From contig NZ_JACJSA010000006.1 of NCBI RefSeq assembly GCF_014697545.1, forward strand, positions 186,001-250,000: 64,000 nt of DNA, read 5' to 3'. The DNA is from Oscillatoria sp. FACHB-1407. Lineage in GTDB: Bacteria; Cyanobacteriota; Cyanobacteriia; Elainellales; Elainellaceae. Of the stretch, positions 1 through 10,319 are shown in pieces. Numbering within the stretch: position 1 is the first letter of the stretch; the number at the start of each line of letters is the position of its first letter. A program made the position numbers and the translations under genes. The notes under the pieces were generated by a model. The model made no database searches and was not told the origin of the DNA. It saw nothing but the letters and a program-made list of their open reading frames with translations.

Positions 1-1193
<1,193 letters not shown>

Positions 1194-1200
1194 TCGCGTC

Positions 1201-1398
1201 TAACACCCCTCTGCCCACCGACCATCGACCATTGACCATTGACCATTGACCCCTCCCCACTGATTCCTCCCGATTGACCACCAACCGTTGACCATTGACC
1301 ATTGACCATTGACCATTGACCATTGACCCCTCCCCACTGATTCCTCCCGATTGACCACCAACCGTTGACCATTGACTATTGACTATTGACCCCTCCCC
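1201..1398. repeat. Heptamer array CCATTGA with a 77-bp higher-order repeat
   Basis: Runs of the heptamer ACCATTG are interrupted twice by the same C-rich spacer (CCCTCCCCACTGATTCC and onwards). The spacer starts near 1251 and again near 1328, a spacing of 77 bp, which is eleven heptamers. The array therefore seems to have grown by duplicating a block of eleven units as well as by single units. It abuts the TPR gene. Confidence 0.9.
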
Positions 1399-1487
1399 AT
1401 CGACTACTCCCTACTCCCTTACTCCTCCACCCCCTACCCCCCCTTTCCTTGCAGTACACTAGAGCAGAGAAAATAGACGACGACTTT

Positions 1488-2732
1488 ATGGGATCACGTA
1501 ACGGTTGTTTTGGGATGGTGAAGTGGCGCAGGATGGCAGTGGCGATCGCACTGGTAGCGATGATCACCCCTCAAGTGGCGATCGCTCAGGAGCAGCAGGT
1601 AGAATCATTCCCGGCAAATCCACTGGAGGAGCCGATTGAGGATGACCCGCTCTATCCTCGCTTAGTCGTCGATCGCCCCCTCAGCCCTCAAGAACGCCGC
1701 ATCTTGATCACGGCTCTAGATGAGTTGCAACGACAGGCTGAGGCAAGAGCACGAGCAGGGGATCTGTCAGGGGCACTTGAGATCTGGAACCGGGAGTTGC
1801 GGTTGAGACGGGTCTTGGGGGTTGAAGAAGAAGTGCGGGCACTGAGCCGAGTTGGGGAAGTGGCGTGGCGCGAAAACCAAACCACTGAAGTGCGCGTCAT
1901 CACCCAACGCTTGCAACAGATTCAACAGGAAGTGCAGGCACAAAACCCGGTTGACTATTCCATGCTGTTGACGATCGCCCGAACCTACCAGAAGATGCGG
2001 GTGATTGAACCTGCGGTTGGGCTTTATAACGAAATCCTGGCTCAGGCGCGACAACGGCAAAACCGACGCCTGGAGCAGCGCACTTTAGTAGATTTGGGGC
2101 AGTTGCATCTCGCCTGGTTTGATTTCACCAGTGCGGCTGGGGTGTATACCGATCTGCTGCGACTGGCACGCGAAGATGGCAACCGCAATAATGAGATTAC
2201 TTACTTGCGGCAACTCGCCTACATTTATCAACAAAATAATCAACCTCAACAGGCGATCGCCTATCAGCAACAGTTGGTTGAGGTCTATGAGCGGCAACGG
2301 CAATACACCGAAATTCCCCCCATCAAGCTCGAAATGGGAGACGCCTACCTTGCCCTCGATCGCCCTGACCTGGCGGCTTCCAGCTATCAAGAGGCATTTG
2401 CCGTGGCGCGATCGGGTCAGCAATATGGATATGGCGCAGATGCTCTGCAACGCCTCGCAGATTTGTATCGCTCCCTCGATCGCCTGGAGGATGCTCTGGT
2501 GGTCTATCAACTGCTGCTGGATGTGCGGCAGCAGACCTATGACAACCTGGGCATGATGAATGTCTACGACCAGATGGCGCAACTCTATCAAGCCCGTGGT
2601 AACGCTCCACAAGCGATCGCTCTTTATCGACGCGGGCTGCAATTGGCACAGCAGATGAACTACATCGGCAAGGTCAACTACTTTAATACCCAGATTCAAA
2701 CTGCTAGCCAACCCCCGCAACCTGCTCCATAA
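1488..2732 (+). CDS. Secreted tetratricopeptide-repeat (TPR) protein
   Basis: A 414-residue protein starting at the ATG at 1488. An in-frame start at 1386 would add 34 proline-rich residues encoded by the repeat array, so I rejected it. The N-terminus has basic residues, a hydrophobic stretch (MAVAIALVAM) and a likely cleavage site after VAIA, so it is probably exported. From about residue 100 onwards it is helical and glutamine-rich, with TPR-like repeats such as ALEIWNRELRLRRVLG, AVGLYNEILAQAR, AIAYQQQLVEVYERQ and AIALYRRGLQLAQQ. TPR solenoids are protein-protein docking surfaces. Partner and role cannot be read from the sequence. No co-directional neighbour is close. Confidence 0.85.
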   Translation: MGSRNGCFGMVKWRRMAVAIALVAMITPQVAIAQEQQVESFPANPLEEPIEDDPLYPRLVVDRPLSPQERRILITALDELQRQAEARARAGDLSGALEIWNRELRLRRVLGVEEEVRALSRVGEVAWRENQTTEVRVITQRLQQIQQEVQAQNPVDYSMLLTIARTYQKMRVIEPAVGLYNEILAQARQRQNRRLEQRTLVDLGQLHLAWFDFTSAAGVYTDLLRLAREDGNRNNEITYLRQLAYIYQQNNQPQQAIAYQQQLVEVYERQRQYTEIPPIKLEMGDAYLALDRPDLAASSYQEAFAVARSGQQYGYGADALQRLADLYRSLDRLEDALVVYQLLLDVRQQTYDNLGMMNVYDQMAQLYQARGNAPQAIALYRRGLQLAQQMNYIGKVNYFNTQIQTASQPPQPAP

Positions 2733-2905
2733 AAAGGGAATGGGGAGTGGGGAGTGGGGGAATAGGAGAGGTAAAGGAGTAAGGGAGTGAAGAGTTAATT
2801 CTACTCTCGTTACCAGCCTCAGGCTGGTAATGCTTGATTGCAGCTCTGCCGCCTCCCATTGGACGAGGCAGAGCCTCATTTCCATTCCAAGTAAACCTTG
2901 AGAAG

Positions 2906-3009
2906 TATAGCTGTGGTCAGAGAGCTTACGGCAAAAGCAATGGCTCAAACCCCAATGCTGGGAAAGCTTTCTGACTCGCCTCTGCCCCATCGAATGTGGC
3001 TACGGCTAC
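2906..3009 (+). mobile_element. MITE-like element, family A, copy 1
   Basis: About 104 bp starting TATAGCTGTGGTCAGAG and ending ATGTGGCTACGGCTAC. The core contains GGCTCAAACC and TTTCTGACTCGCCTCTGCC. The same arrangement recurs at 21843-21950 (inverted) and 26505-26606. A short palindromic form is at 44475-44543 and a cut copy is at the right edge of the window. It encodes no transposase, so it would have to be mobilised in trans. Confidence 0.75.
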
Positions 3010-3031
3010 AACGGGATATAGCACTAAAGAC

Positions 3032-3062
3032 AGAAACCGGGCAGTTTACCTGTCCGGTTTCT
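3032..3062 (-). terminator. Probable terminator downstream of fbaA
   Basis: Arms AGAAACCGGGCAG and CTGTCCGGTTTCT pair over 13 positions with one wobble pair around a 5-base loop. The hairpin lies 57 bp beyond the fbaA stop. The following T-run is weak. Confidence 0.6.
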
Positions 3063-3118
3063 ACATTAAACTTAGGCTGAATCTCCCTTCTCCTTAAGAA
3101 GTCAGGAAATCAGGATAA

Positions 3119-4198
3119 TTAAACACCAACAGCTTTCTTGGTAACGGCTGTCAGTTCGCCCTTAGCATACTTCGCAGCATACTCATCCAGCGAGATCTGC
3201 TTGATCTTGCTCGCGTTGCCAGCTGTACCGAACTGCTGATAACGCTCAGCACACACTTTCTGCATGTACTTGATGGAAGGCTTCAAGAAGTGACGAGGGT
3301 CAAACTCTTTGGGGTTTGCAGCCAGAGCTTCACGAACCGCCGCTGTGATTGCCAAACGGTTGTCAGTGTCGATGTTGACTTTGCGAACACCGCTCTTGAT
3401 GCCCTTTTGAATTTCTTCAACAGGTACACCATAGGTTTCAGGGATCGCACCACCATACTGGTTGATCAACGCAATCAGATCTTCGGGAACGGAGGAAGAT
3501 CCATGCATAACCAGGTGAGTGTTGGGCAGACGACGGTGAATTTCTTCGATGCGGCTGATTGCCAAAATTTCACCAGTGGGCTTACGGGTAAACTTGTAAG
3601 CACCGTGGCTAGTCCCGATCGCCACTGCCAGGGCATCTACTTGAGTCGCTTCAACGAACTGAACCGCTTCATCGGGGTCAGTTAACAGTTGGTCATGGGA
3701 AAGAGTGCCCTCAAATCCGTGACCATCTTCCTTGTCACCTTTTCCAGTTTCCAGAGAACCCAAGCAACCTAGCTCACCTTCAACGCTCGCGCCGATCGCG
3801 TGAGCCACTTTCACAACTTCGCTGGTGACGCGCACGTTGTACTCAAAGCTTGCAGGAGTCTTAGCATCGGCTTCTAAAGAACCGTCCATCATGACGCTAG
3901 TGAAGCCATTCTTCAGAGCAGAATAGCAAGTTGCAGGCTCGTTACCGTGATCCTGGTGCATCACGATGGGGATGTGGGGATAGGTTTCGATCGCCGCCAG
4001 AATCAAGTGACGGAGGAAATTTTCGCCCGCATACTTACGAGCACCACGAGAAGCTTGCAGGATCACAGGGCTATCAGTCTCAGCAGCAGCCTGCATGATT
4101 GCCTGGATCTGCTCCATATTGTTGACGTTAAATGCAGGGATGCCGTATCCATTCTCGGCTGCGTGATCCAGCAGCAGTCGCATTGGCACTAGTGCCAT
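3119..4198 (-). CDS. fbaA: Fructose-bisphosphate aldolase, class II
   Basis: A zinc-dependent aldolase that interconverts fructose 1,6-bisphosphate with dihydroxyacetone phosphate and glyceraldehyde 3-phosphate. In cyanobacteria the class II enzyme also forms sedoheptulose bisphosphate in the Calvin cycle. The 359 residues match the longer cyanobacterial/plastid-type class II enzymes. Visible signatures are AFNVNN near residue 22, the metal-binding HQDHG with His81, Asp83 and His84, MDGS after it, GELG, the AIGTSHG segment, MHGSSSVP and KVNIDTDNR. The ATG at 4198 is preceded at good distance by a strong ribosome binding site (AGGAGG), which settles the start. It is a single-gene unit with its own terminator. 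Confidence 0.96.
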   Translation of the reverse strand: MALVPMRLLLDHAAENGYGIPAFNVNNMEQIQAIMQAAAETDSPVILQASRGARKYAGENFLRHLILAAIETYPHIPIVMHQDHGNEPATCYSALKNGFTSVMMDGSLEADAKTPASFEYNVRVTSEVVKVAHAIGASVEGELGCLGSLETGKGDKEDGHGFEGTLSHDQLLTDPDEAVQFVEATQVDALAVAIGTSHGAYKFTRKPTGEILAISRIEEIHRRLPNTHLVMHGSSSVPEDLIALINQYGGAIPETYGVPVEEIQKGIKSGVRKVNIDTDNRLAITAAVREALAANPKEFDPRHFLKPSIKYMQKVCAERYQQFGTAGNASKIKQISLDEYAAKYAKGELTAVTKKAVGV

Positions 4199-4383
4199 AG
4201 GGATTCCTCCTAATTGGTGTGATCAGCTAATTTCGGCTTGAGGCAGACAATTCTTAGGATAATCTTAAGATACTTTCTGCTCCGCAGTGAATTGTATCTA
4301 TCAATTTCAATCACTTAGTTATTGTTAAGTATAAATGCTCATGAGTACTTTGCCCACTCTATTTTTTATTTTTGCGGCAAAGC

Positions 4384-4599
4384 TTACTCAAACACAGGTG
4401 CCCATATCTCAGAGACAGGTAACTCCCATCCGGGTCATAACGCTGGTAGGGTTAAAACCTCGCCGTTTCGCAAGATTTGAGCATCTTCCACTCGCTCAAT
4501 ATTGGGGCGGTAAACTTCCATCGTTTGAGTTCTGGGATCAACCAGCACGCCAACCTGAGTCTTTAACTGAATAAACCCCTGAATCTTTTGCTGTGAGAG
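4384..4599 (-). pseudogene. Relic of a Uma2-family (DUF820) endonuclease-like protein
   Basis: Reading right to left, this frame gives LSQQKIQGFIQLKTQVGVLV, then DPRTQTMEVYRPN and GEVLTLPAL, a stop codon, and PGWELPVSEIW in the same frame. The order (GVLVDP, then VEVYRP, then a glycine-containing PG..LPVSEIW end) is that of the C-terminal third of Uma2 proteins. These belong to a PD-(D/E)XK-like family present in many copies in cyanobacteria. The N-terminal two thirds are absent and an internal stop interrupts the frame, so this is a decayed fragment. The rest of 4199-4660 shows only the upstream region of fbaA. Confidence 0.6.
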
Positions 4600-4660
4600 C
4601 CATCAGCCTTGATTAGAGTAAAGTGTCTCTATTGTGGCATGTGTACCGTTAGAAACGCGG

Positions 4661-4888
4661 TTAAAGCGACTCAAAGGTTGCAGTGAAGTCTTCTAATGTC
4701 AAGCAATCGGCAACAAAATCTTCCGCATCGCTAACATTCTCAATTTGATATTCCATAATCCGCCGCTCATCATCTTTCATCTTTTTAGATGAGATTGGTG
4801 TGCCTGAATATTTGTCTGCGATCGCGTTGAATGCCGTGGCATTTTTGCGCCAACCTTCAGCAGAACATTGAATGATGACCCGCCACAT
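4661..4888 (-). CDS. Small hypothetical protein, 75 aa
   Basis: A 75-residue frame reading leftwards from the ATG at 4888, with many charged residues in the middle (SSKKMKDDERR) and an acidic end (DAEDFVADCLTLEDF). I recognise no family. Its codon use looks like real coding sequence, it does not overlap another gene, and it lies between the Uma2 relic and the tRNA gene. No clear ribosome binding site is visible. It could be a small regulator or an antitoxin-like protein, but nothing in the sequence proves that. Confidence 0.45.
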   Translation of the reverse strand: MWRVIIQCSAEGWRKNATAFNAIADKYSGTPISSKKMKDDERRIMEYQIENVSDAEDFVADCLTLEDFTATFESL

Positions 4889-4931
4889 CTTGAACCTTGA
4901 TATGCATTAGAACGATAAAGTCTGGAATTTA

Positions 4932-5003
4932 TGGGTCGCCTGGGATTCGAACCCAGAACTAATCGGTTAAAAGCCGAGTACTCTACCGTTGAGTTAGCGA
5001 CCC
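4932..5003 (-). tRNA. trnK: tRNA-Lys (anticodon UUU)
   Basis: On the minus strand the acceptor arms are GGGTCGC and GCGACCC. The D-arm region is TAACTCAACGGTAGAGTA, the anticodon arm is CGGCT-TTT-AACCG, and the T arm is CTGGGTTCGAATCCCAG. The anticodon UUU reads lysine codons. CCA is not encoded, as is common in cyanobacteria. Confidence 0.96.
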
Positions 5004-5107
5004 TTGTTGTTGGAATGAAAGATGGCTCAAAAACGCGCCAATTACCAACGTATCACATCATACAATTCATCTGCACGAAAATCTCAAAATTTCTTAAAAA
5101 AGTTTTT

Positions 5108-5977
5108 CTACAGGACTGTGACGGATAACTTGACGATCGCCTCCAACGTTGCCCCCGGTTCCAGATGAGTTAAATGCTCTCCGGTGTTGAGGGCATTGCG
5201 AGGTGCCGTCCACGGTTCAAGGCAATAGAAGTCCTTACCCTTCACCGTCCAAAACACCACCGTTGAATAGACCGAATCGTATTCTACCGTAAGATGGAGC
5301 TTGCGGCTTAAATCTGTTGCGCTTGCCGACTGGCGAGTCACGTTGCGAAACGCAGCGTCAATCTCGTCCTGCTCAAAATCAAACTTGCCGGAGTAAGCAT
5401 CTACACTTTGAGAACGTTGATTGTAAAACTCAGTGCCAGGGATATCCAAAGTCAGTTGCGATTTATCTGTGACCTCAAAATAGGGGTGCAACCCCGTTGA
5501 AAAGGGCATCGGTTCACTGGAACGGTTGGTAAATCGTTGGTGGATCTCCAAGGAGTTGCCCTGGAGCTTATAGGTAAAATTCACTAAAAAGTCAAACGGA
5601 TAAACGGCACGAGTTTGCTCATTGCTGGTCAACTGCAACGAGAGATGAGCACTATCCTGTGTGCCCTGCTCAACCACTTCCCAGGGGAGATCGCGGGCGA
5701 ATCCGTGTTGTTTCAGGGTATAGGTCTGCCCGTTGTGCGTGTAGGTGTTGTCGGGCAAATTTCCACAGATGGGAAACAGAATGGGAATGCCCCCACGTAC
5801 CGTCAGTTCTGGGTTCGTAAATCGGGCTGCATCAAGGTACAAAATATCGTGTTCTTGGAGTTTCCAACGAGTTACAATGCCACCGCGCTCTGGCACAACC
5901 TCTACTTGAGCTTGGGCCGTTTCATCTGAGAGAACGTAGGTTTTGTATTGCTCTTGCTGAGTGGCGATCGCAAACAT
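5108..5977 (-). CDS. Aldose 1-epimerase family protein (galactose-mutarotase-like fold)
   Basis: A 289-residue protein of the mutarotase superfamily, which interconverts the anomers of free sugars or hexose 6-phosphates. The N-terminal segment VEVVPERGGIVTRW and the RGGIPILFPICGNLPDN line resemble the substrate-binding arginine region of this fold. Later come KQHGFARDLPWEVV with the conserved histidine, STGLHPYFEV with the second histidine, and CLEPWTAPRNALN with the glutamate that acts as base near the end. Its length is usual. The exact substrate cannot be told, since a hexose-6-phosphate epimerase and a general aldose epimerase look alike at this level. It is transcribed towards the tRNA gene, with no operon partner. 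Confidence 0.85.
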   Translation of the reverse strand: MFAIATQQEQYKTYVLSDETAQAQVEVVPERGGIVTRWKLQEHDILYLDAARFTNPELTVRGGIPILFPICGNLPDNTYTHNGQTYTLKQHGFARDLPWEVVEQGTQDSAHLSLQLTSNEQTRAVYPFDFLVNFTYKLQGNSLEIHQRFTNRSSEPMPFSTGLHPYFEVTDKSQLTLDIPGTEFYNQRSQSVDAYSGKFDFEQDEIDAAFRNVTRQSASATDLSRKLHLTVEYDSVYSTVVFWTVKGKDFYCLEPWTAPRNALNTGEHLTHLEPGATLEAIVKLSVTVL

Positions 5978-6108
5978 AAGACCTCAAGTAACTGATTTTG
6001 AATTACCGATTTTGGGATGAAATCCGATTTCCACAAGCGTTTGAGTTGGGTTTCGTTGGCACTCTACCCAACCTGCGGCTTACTAATGAGCTGTGATGAC
6101 GAACTGGT

Positions 6109-8196
6109 TTAGAACCCATCCCCCGGCAATGGTTCTACCTCAGCATCGGTCGGCTCGGCGAGTGGGTCAAGCTCATCAGGGAAGAGAATTTCTTCACTTT
6201 CTGGTTCGGGCAACACGTCGATTTCTGCCGTTTCTGGAATAGCATCGACAGGTTGAACGGCGTTATCGGGCGTGGTTGCTTCTTGCTTGAGCGGATCGGT
6301 GGGCTTGGGAATGGCTTGATTGTCGATGGGAGTCTGCTCTGAGCCATCCGGGTAGGTAATGAAGGAGTTAGCTGGAGCCGTAGTACCCTCGTCAGATGGT
6401 GCGGTAATCGGAGTCGTGCCTTCAACGGTAGATGGCTCTAATGAAGCTGGTTCACCTGAAGGGGGTTCCACAAAGGAAGACTCCGGCGAAGTTGGCTTCA
6501 CCGAGGGAGGTTGTGTGATGATGGGAGGTTGCGTGTTGACGGGCGGTTGGGTTGCAGGTTGAGCCGCTTCAGTCATCGGTTGAGCACTGGGTTGGGTGCT
6601 GGGTGGTTGAGCATCAAGCGTGACTGGAAAATCCATTGGTTGCTCAAACTGCGCCGACGCCTTACGAATCCGTTGCAAAATCTCCTCAGCTTTTTCGCCA
6701 CTGGCAATCTGAGGCTTGTCTTGGCTCACCTGCACAGGCAAAAACTCTAGACGCATCTGGTTTTGCCGCAGCGATACCTTTAGCATAGCCGTGTCGTAGT
6801 TGGGCTGCGAAGCGGGATTCTCGCTATTGGGGAAGATGAAATTTCCGAGGGAGTAGGCGATCGCCCGTCCTTTGTAAATTTCAGCCCCCTGGAGGACATC
6901 CGGATGATGCCCAACGACCAAGTCGGCTCCCTGGTCGATCGCCGTTCGTGCCAGGTTCATTTGCCAATCAGCGGGTTGCTCTGTCAACTCTTGATTCCAG
7001 TGGTAATTGACCACGACCCAATCTACCTGGTCACGGATAGCCTGGATGTCGGCACTGACCTGGTCACTCAACCCCGGATTGACCCCTGCTTTCCAGGTTC
7101 CTGCGGCGTGCTGGTCACTGTCTGAGTAGCCCAGATAGGCAATCCGTTGCCCCCGCACATCCATAATCTCAGGGCGACGAGCCTCCTGCTGATTGCGACC
7201 TGCACCTAGAGAGTGAATGCCAGCTTGTTCCAGTGTTTCGATCGCCTGGGTCAACTCGGAGTCATCTCTTTGAAGCAGGGCGTTATTAGCTAAATTAACG
7301 ACATCCACGCCATCCGCTTGTAATGCTTGGATTGCTGCTGACGGATCTGCTGCACCGACAGCAGGTGTTGTGGGTGGGGTATTTAAATAAGCCAGCGTCA
7401 CATCGGGTTGGGAGATTCGGTTGCGAGCCGCACTTTCTGTCGGGGAGGTTTCTCGGATCGCGCCCAACGCCTCTTCATTACTAAATGCCAGCGTCACAGT
7501 TGAGTTTAATTCATCTCCCTCTGCCTCAAACTGAGTGACGGGAACCTGTTCGAGGGCTGTTTCGACAACGGCAGGGCGAGTGATGCCTTCAGCCGTAACG
7601 GTTTCTGGCGATCGCAACGTGGAGTTAGCCACCTCAACTGCACAGCCCAGAATGAAGGCAGCAGCGGCAGATTTAACCAACAGGCGTAATCGGGGATTGG
7701 TGAGATGATCTTGAAGATTGAGTTGGCGGACTTGCTCGTGCAAAGTATGAGCGGTTTTTACCAGATCTAACTTAGGCAGAGTGGGGAGGAGGGGTTCCAC
7801 TCGGCGAACCGCGATCGCTTTGGGACGAGAACGTCGCTTTTTGCCCGGTGCAAGCAACCGGACACTTTGTTGCCAGAGCATGTGAGAGCCACCTGCATAG
7901 CAGGCAACAATTTGAGCACCCGCAATCAAATCAGACTTTAATTTACACAATCGATGACAAATGAAGCGCACCAATCGTTCGCGATCGGGCGCATGTTGAA
8001 ACTCCACGAGAATCAGCAGATATCCCGGTCGAGAGGCAGCGGCAACGCAAACATAAATGCCTTGAGGAACCAGATAGGCATTGATCCAATAGGCGATCGC
8101 CCGAAAGTGCCCCGCCCGTGCCATCTGCATTACAGATGGTTGATATAACTCCTCAATGGACGCTACAGAAGGCTTCGCAAGCTCTAAATTAACCAT
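6109..8196 (-). CDS. CapA-like membrane protein with degenerate metal-binding motifs
   Basis: A 695-residue protein in four parts. Residues 1-150 form a domain I do not recognise. A hydrophobic segment (about 170-190, AAAAFILGCAVEVA) probably anchors it. A CapA-type calcineurin-like domain (about 225-500) is recognisable from NLANNALLQ, GIHSLGAGRN, WVVVNYHWNQE, LVVGHHPDVLQG and YSLGNFIFP. A proline/threonine/glutamate-rich tail follows. CapA proteins act in poly-gamma-glutamate or capsule export. Several residues that normally bind metal are changed (GD near the domain start, NNH to NNA, HHPH to HHPD), so catalysis is doubtful. The ATG at 8196 has a good GAGGAG ribosome binding site. Confidence 0.8.
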   Translation of the reverse strand: MVNLELAKPSVASIEELYQPSVMQMARAGHFRAIAYWINAYLVPQGIYVCVAAASRPGYLLILVEFQHAPDRERLVRFICHRLCKLKSDLIAGAQIVACYAGGSHMLWQQSVRLLAPGKKRRSRPKAIAVRRVEPLLPTLPKLDLVKTAHTLHEQVRQLNLQDHLTNPRLRLLVKSAAAAFILGCAVEVANSTLRSPETVTAEGITRPAVVETALEQVPVTQFEAEGDELNSTVTLAFSNEEALGAIRETSPTESAARNRISQPDVTLAYLNTPPTTPAVGAADPSAAIQALQADGVDVVNLANNALLQRDDSELTQAIETLEQAGIHSLGAGRNQQEARRPEIMDVRGQRIAYLGYSDSDQHAAGTWKAGVNPGLSDQVSADIQAIRDQVDWVVVNYHWNQELTEQPADWQMNLARTAIDQGADLVVGHHPDVLQGAEIYKGRAIAYSLGNFIFPNSENPASQPNYDTAMLKVSLRQNQMRLEFLPVQVSQDKPQIASGEKAEEILQRIRKASAQFEQPMDFPVTLDAQPPSTQPSAQPMTEAAQPATQPPVNTQPPIITQPPSVKPTSPESSFVEPPSGEPASLEPSTVEGTTPITAPSDEGTTAPANSFITYPDGSEQTPIDNQAIPKPTDPLKQEATTPDNAVQPVDAIPETAEIDVLPEPESEEILFPDELDPLAEPTDAEVEPLPGDGF

Positions 8197-8457
8197 GTAG
8201 CCAACTCCTCAAGGTCATCATTTCACACCTTCCCACCACCAAGATTGCCAATGGAATCGTAACTTTTAATACGCCAATTGGTTTCCTTACCTCAAGGAAT
8301 ATCTGAAAACAAGGTATTGTCAGTGATTTAAATCACAAAAACAATCGATGAATATCACAATACCACACCGATCTCAATCAACCTAAAAGACGGAAGAATC
8401 ATTGATAGTTATAAGAGTAGAAAAGCATTAATAATTGGCAAGGATGCATCCTTTCCT

Positions 8458-8688
8458 ATGATCGACACACTTGTACAATCAGCTTTACAAACGGGCTGGC
8501 TCAGCGTTGAATCAGAGGGTCTGCTTCGTCAGGTGATCGCGATGCGAAGCTTTCACACAACTGATATGACCGCCATTGAGCGTTTGTATGACGCTGTACA
8601 TCAGGGCTTAGTGAAGCGAGAAGCCTGTGGCACCTCAGAAGTGTTGCCACTCCCTAAACTAGATTGTTCTACTTTGCAGCCCAAGTAA
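8458..8688 (+). CDS. Small conserved-looking hypothetical protein, 76 aa
   Basis: A 76-residue protein starting at the ATG at 8458. It is mostly helical (TLVQSALQTGWLSVESEG, then AIERLYDAVHQGLVKRE) with a short polar end. The style resembles the small helical proteins of unknown function found across cyanobacteria, but I cannot name a family. It is divergent from the CapA-like gene across a 261-bp intergenic region in which I see no clear motif. A good intrinsic terminator follows, which supports its being a real transcription unit. Confidence 0.65.
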   Translation: MIDTLVQSALQTGWLSVESEGLLRQVIAMRSFHTTDMTAIERLYDAVHQGLVKREACGTSEVLPLPKLDCSTLQPK

Positions 8689-8757
8689 AGCTAGTTCGTA
8701 TCATTCGTAACAGAAATTTGCTTTTCTAGTATTGAGCGGACTGCAAATAAGAGATCA

Positions 8758-8783
8758 AGGGGCGAATTTAATTCGCCCTTTTT
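8758..8783 (+). terminator. Intrinsic terminator after the 76-aa gene
   Basis: A GGGCGAATT/AATTCGCCC stem with a one-base loop, extended by an A:T/G:T base, is followed by TTTTT. It lies 70 bp beyond the stop codon. Confidence 0.85.
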
Positions 8784-8869
8784 GACGTTCTTGAGGATTT
8801 ATTTGAATGGGACGAAGGGGTCAGGTTTATCCTAGAAGGCAGGGTTGATTACACCCTGCTCCATTGCCT

Positions 8870-10156
8870 ATGACACCCGTGCCAAATTCTTCTGAGTCCA
8901 ATAGTTCTAATCAGTTTGAAGCGAATCCTATCCCTGATAATCAGAGCGATCGCTTAAATGGTCAGATCGCTGTTCCGCCTTCCAGTCAACCGTATGGTGA
9001 GGTGACTCGCCAGGAGAACAGTTCAACGATTATCTCTCAACCTCCAACCCCGTCAAATCCTGCCCCACCCTCTGCTGCATTTATTGTGCTGGTCGCCATT
9101 GGGGTCATGTTTGTAGGATTATTGACCAATAGCCTCTGGATCAGCATTGGAGGCACCATTGTTGCCACGCTAATCTCGCTGCGAATTTTGGCGCGGACCC
9201 TACAAATTGTCATCACTGAACTTGTCACAGAGCAACAATTGCTCATTGCCCTATTGGGACTGATCGTGGCAGCCATCTGTGTTCTGCGGTTTACCCCCAT
9301 TGGAGAGCGGTTGGGCAGTTGGTATAACGGCTTAAATTGGGATGCCGTGGGTGCGACGGGTGAAGTCGTGGGTGCGGTCGGTCAAATTTTGATCGCCGTT
9401 CTAGCCGTTTATATTGCGTGGCGACAATACGTTATTTCCAAAGATCTCACGATTCAGCAAAACCTGATTACCCAGCAGCAGACCATCGACTCCTACTTTC
9501 AGGGCATCTCTGAGTTAGTCCTGGATGCTGAAGGGTTGCTGGAGGATTGGCCTCAAGAGCGGGCGATCGCGGAAGGACGCACAGCGGCGATTCTCAGCAG
9601 CATTGATGCTCCCGGTAAAGCCAAGGTGATTCGGTTTTTGTCCCGTTCTCGATTGCTTACCCCTTTGAAGCGCGATCGCCTGCTTGGTCGTGCCATCCTG
9701 GATGGTTCAGGTGGCTATCAAGAAGATCGAGATTTTGGGGTACGGGTGATTGATCTGGGGGTGATGTTGGCTGAGTCAAATTTGGCAGGCACTGACCTGC
9801 GTTGGACTGACCTGAGTGACGCGAATTTGATTCGTGCCAATTTGAACGGATGCAGTTTGGTCAAAGCCAATCTAGCCCGTACGGTTCTAGTCGATGCTAA
9901 CCTGTCCGGGGCTGACATTATGGGAGCCACACTATTTTACGGTTCTGCGGACACCGCCACACCCCGCAGTCGGGCTGATATTCCCGATTACACGACGGGT
10001 GCCCACACTGGTGCGGTGGTCGAAAATGCAGATCTCACCAGCGTCCAACGGATCTCGAATGAGCAGCGATATTATTGCTGTGCTTGGGGAGGTTCAAAAA
10101 CGAGAGCCACTATTCCCGGTGGGTGTGAGGGAATTCCGAATCGTTTAGGACGATAG
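8870..10156 (+). CDS. Membrane protein with a C-terminal pentapeptide-repeat segment
   Basis: A 428-residue protein. I take the ATG at 8870; an in-frame TTG six bases earlier is possible. Residues 1-60 are polar and disordered. Hydrophobic segments follow (AAFIVLVAIGVMFVGLL, SLWISIGGTIVATLISL, LLIALLGLIVAAICVL, AVGQILIAVLAVYIAW). A soluble region then ends in a short right-handed repeat block of the A(N/D)LXX type: SNLAGTDLRWTDLSDANLIR, then further units NLNGCSLVKANLART, ANLSGADIMGA. Membrane proteins of this plan are frequent in cyanobacteria and of unknown function. The last 50 residues are less regular and contain two adjacent cysteines. Confidence 0.85.
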   Translation: MTPVPNSSESNSSNQFEANPIPDNQSDRLNGQIAVPPSSQPYGEVTRQENSSTIISQPPTPSNPAPPSAAFIVLVAIGVMFVGLLTNSLWISIGGTIVATLISLRILARTLQIVITELVTEQQLLIALLGLIVAAICVLRFTPIGERLGSWYNGLNWDAVGATGEVVGAVGQILIAVLAVYIAWRQYVISKDLTIQQNLITQQQTIDSYFQGISELVLDAEGLLEDWPQERAIAEGRTAAILSSIDAPGKAKVIRFLSRSRLLTPLKRDRLLGRAILDGSGGYQEDRDFGVRVIDLGVMLAESNLAGTDLRWTDLSDANLIRANLNGCSLVKANLARTVLVDANLSGADIMGATLFYGSADTATPRSRADIPDYTTGAHTGAVVENADLTSVQRISNEQRYYCCAWGGSKTRATIPGGCEGIPNRLGR

Positions 10157-10262
10157 GAAATAGGTAGAAGAAAGAAGAGAGAAGAGGGAAGAGAGAAAAA
10201 AGAAGAGAGAAGAGAGAAGGCAGAAAATAGAAGAGAGAAGATAGAAGAGAGAAGGCAAAAAA
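10153..10262. repeat. Purine-strand low-complexity tract (AGAAGAG-like units)
   Basis: About 110 bases are almost all A and G on the plus strand, built from degenerate AGAAGAG/GAGAAGA units with occasional GCA interruptions. It separates two convergent genes. A one-sided purine tract of this length could form non-B DNA. Confidence 0.8.
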
Positions 10263-10319
10263 GAAGGGTGAATGGTGAGAGCAAAGATTTGCTATTCCCC
10301 ATTCCCCACTCCCAACACC

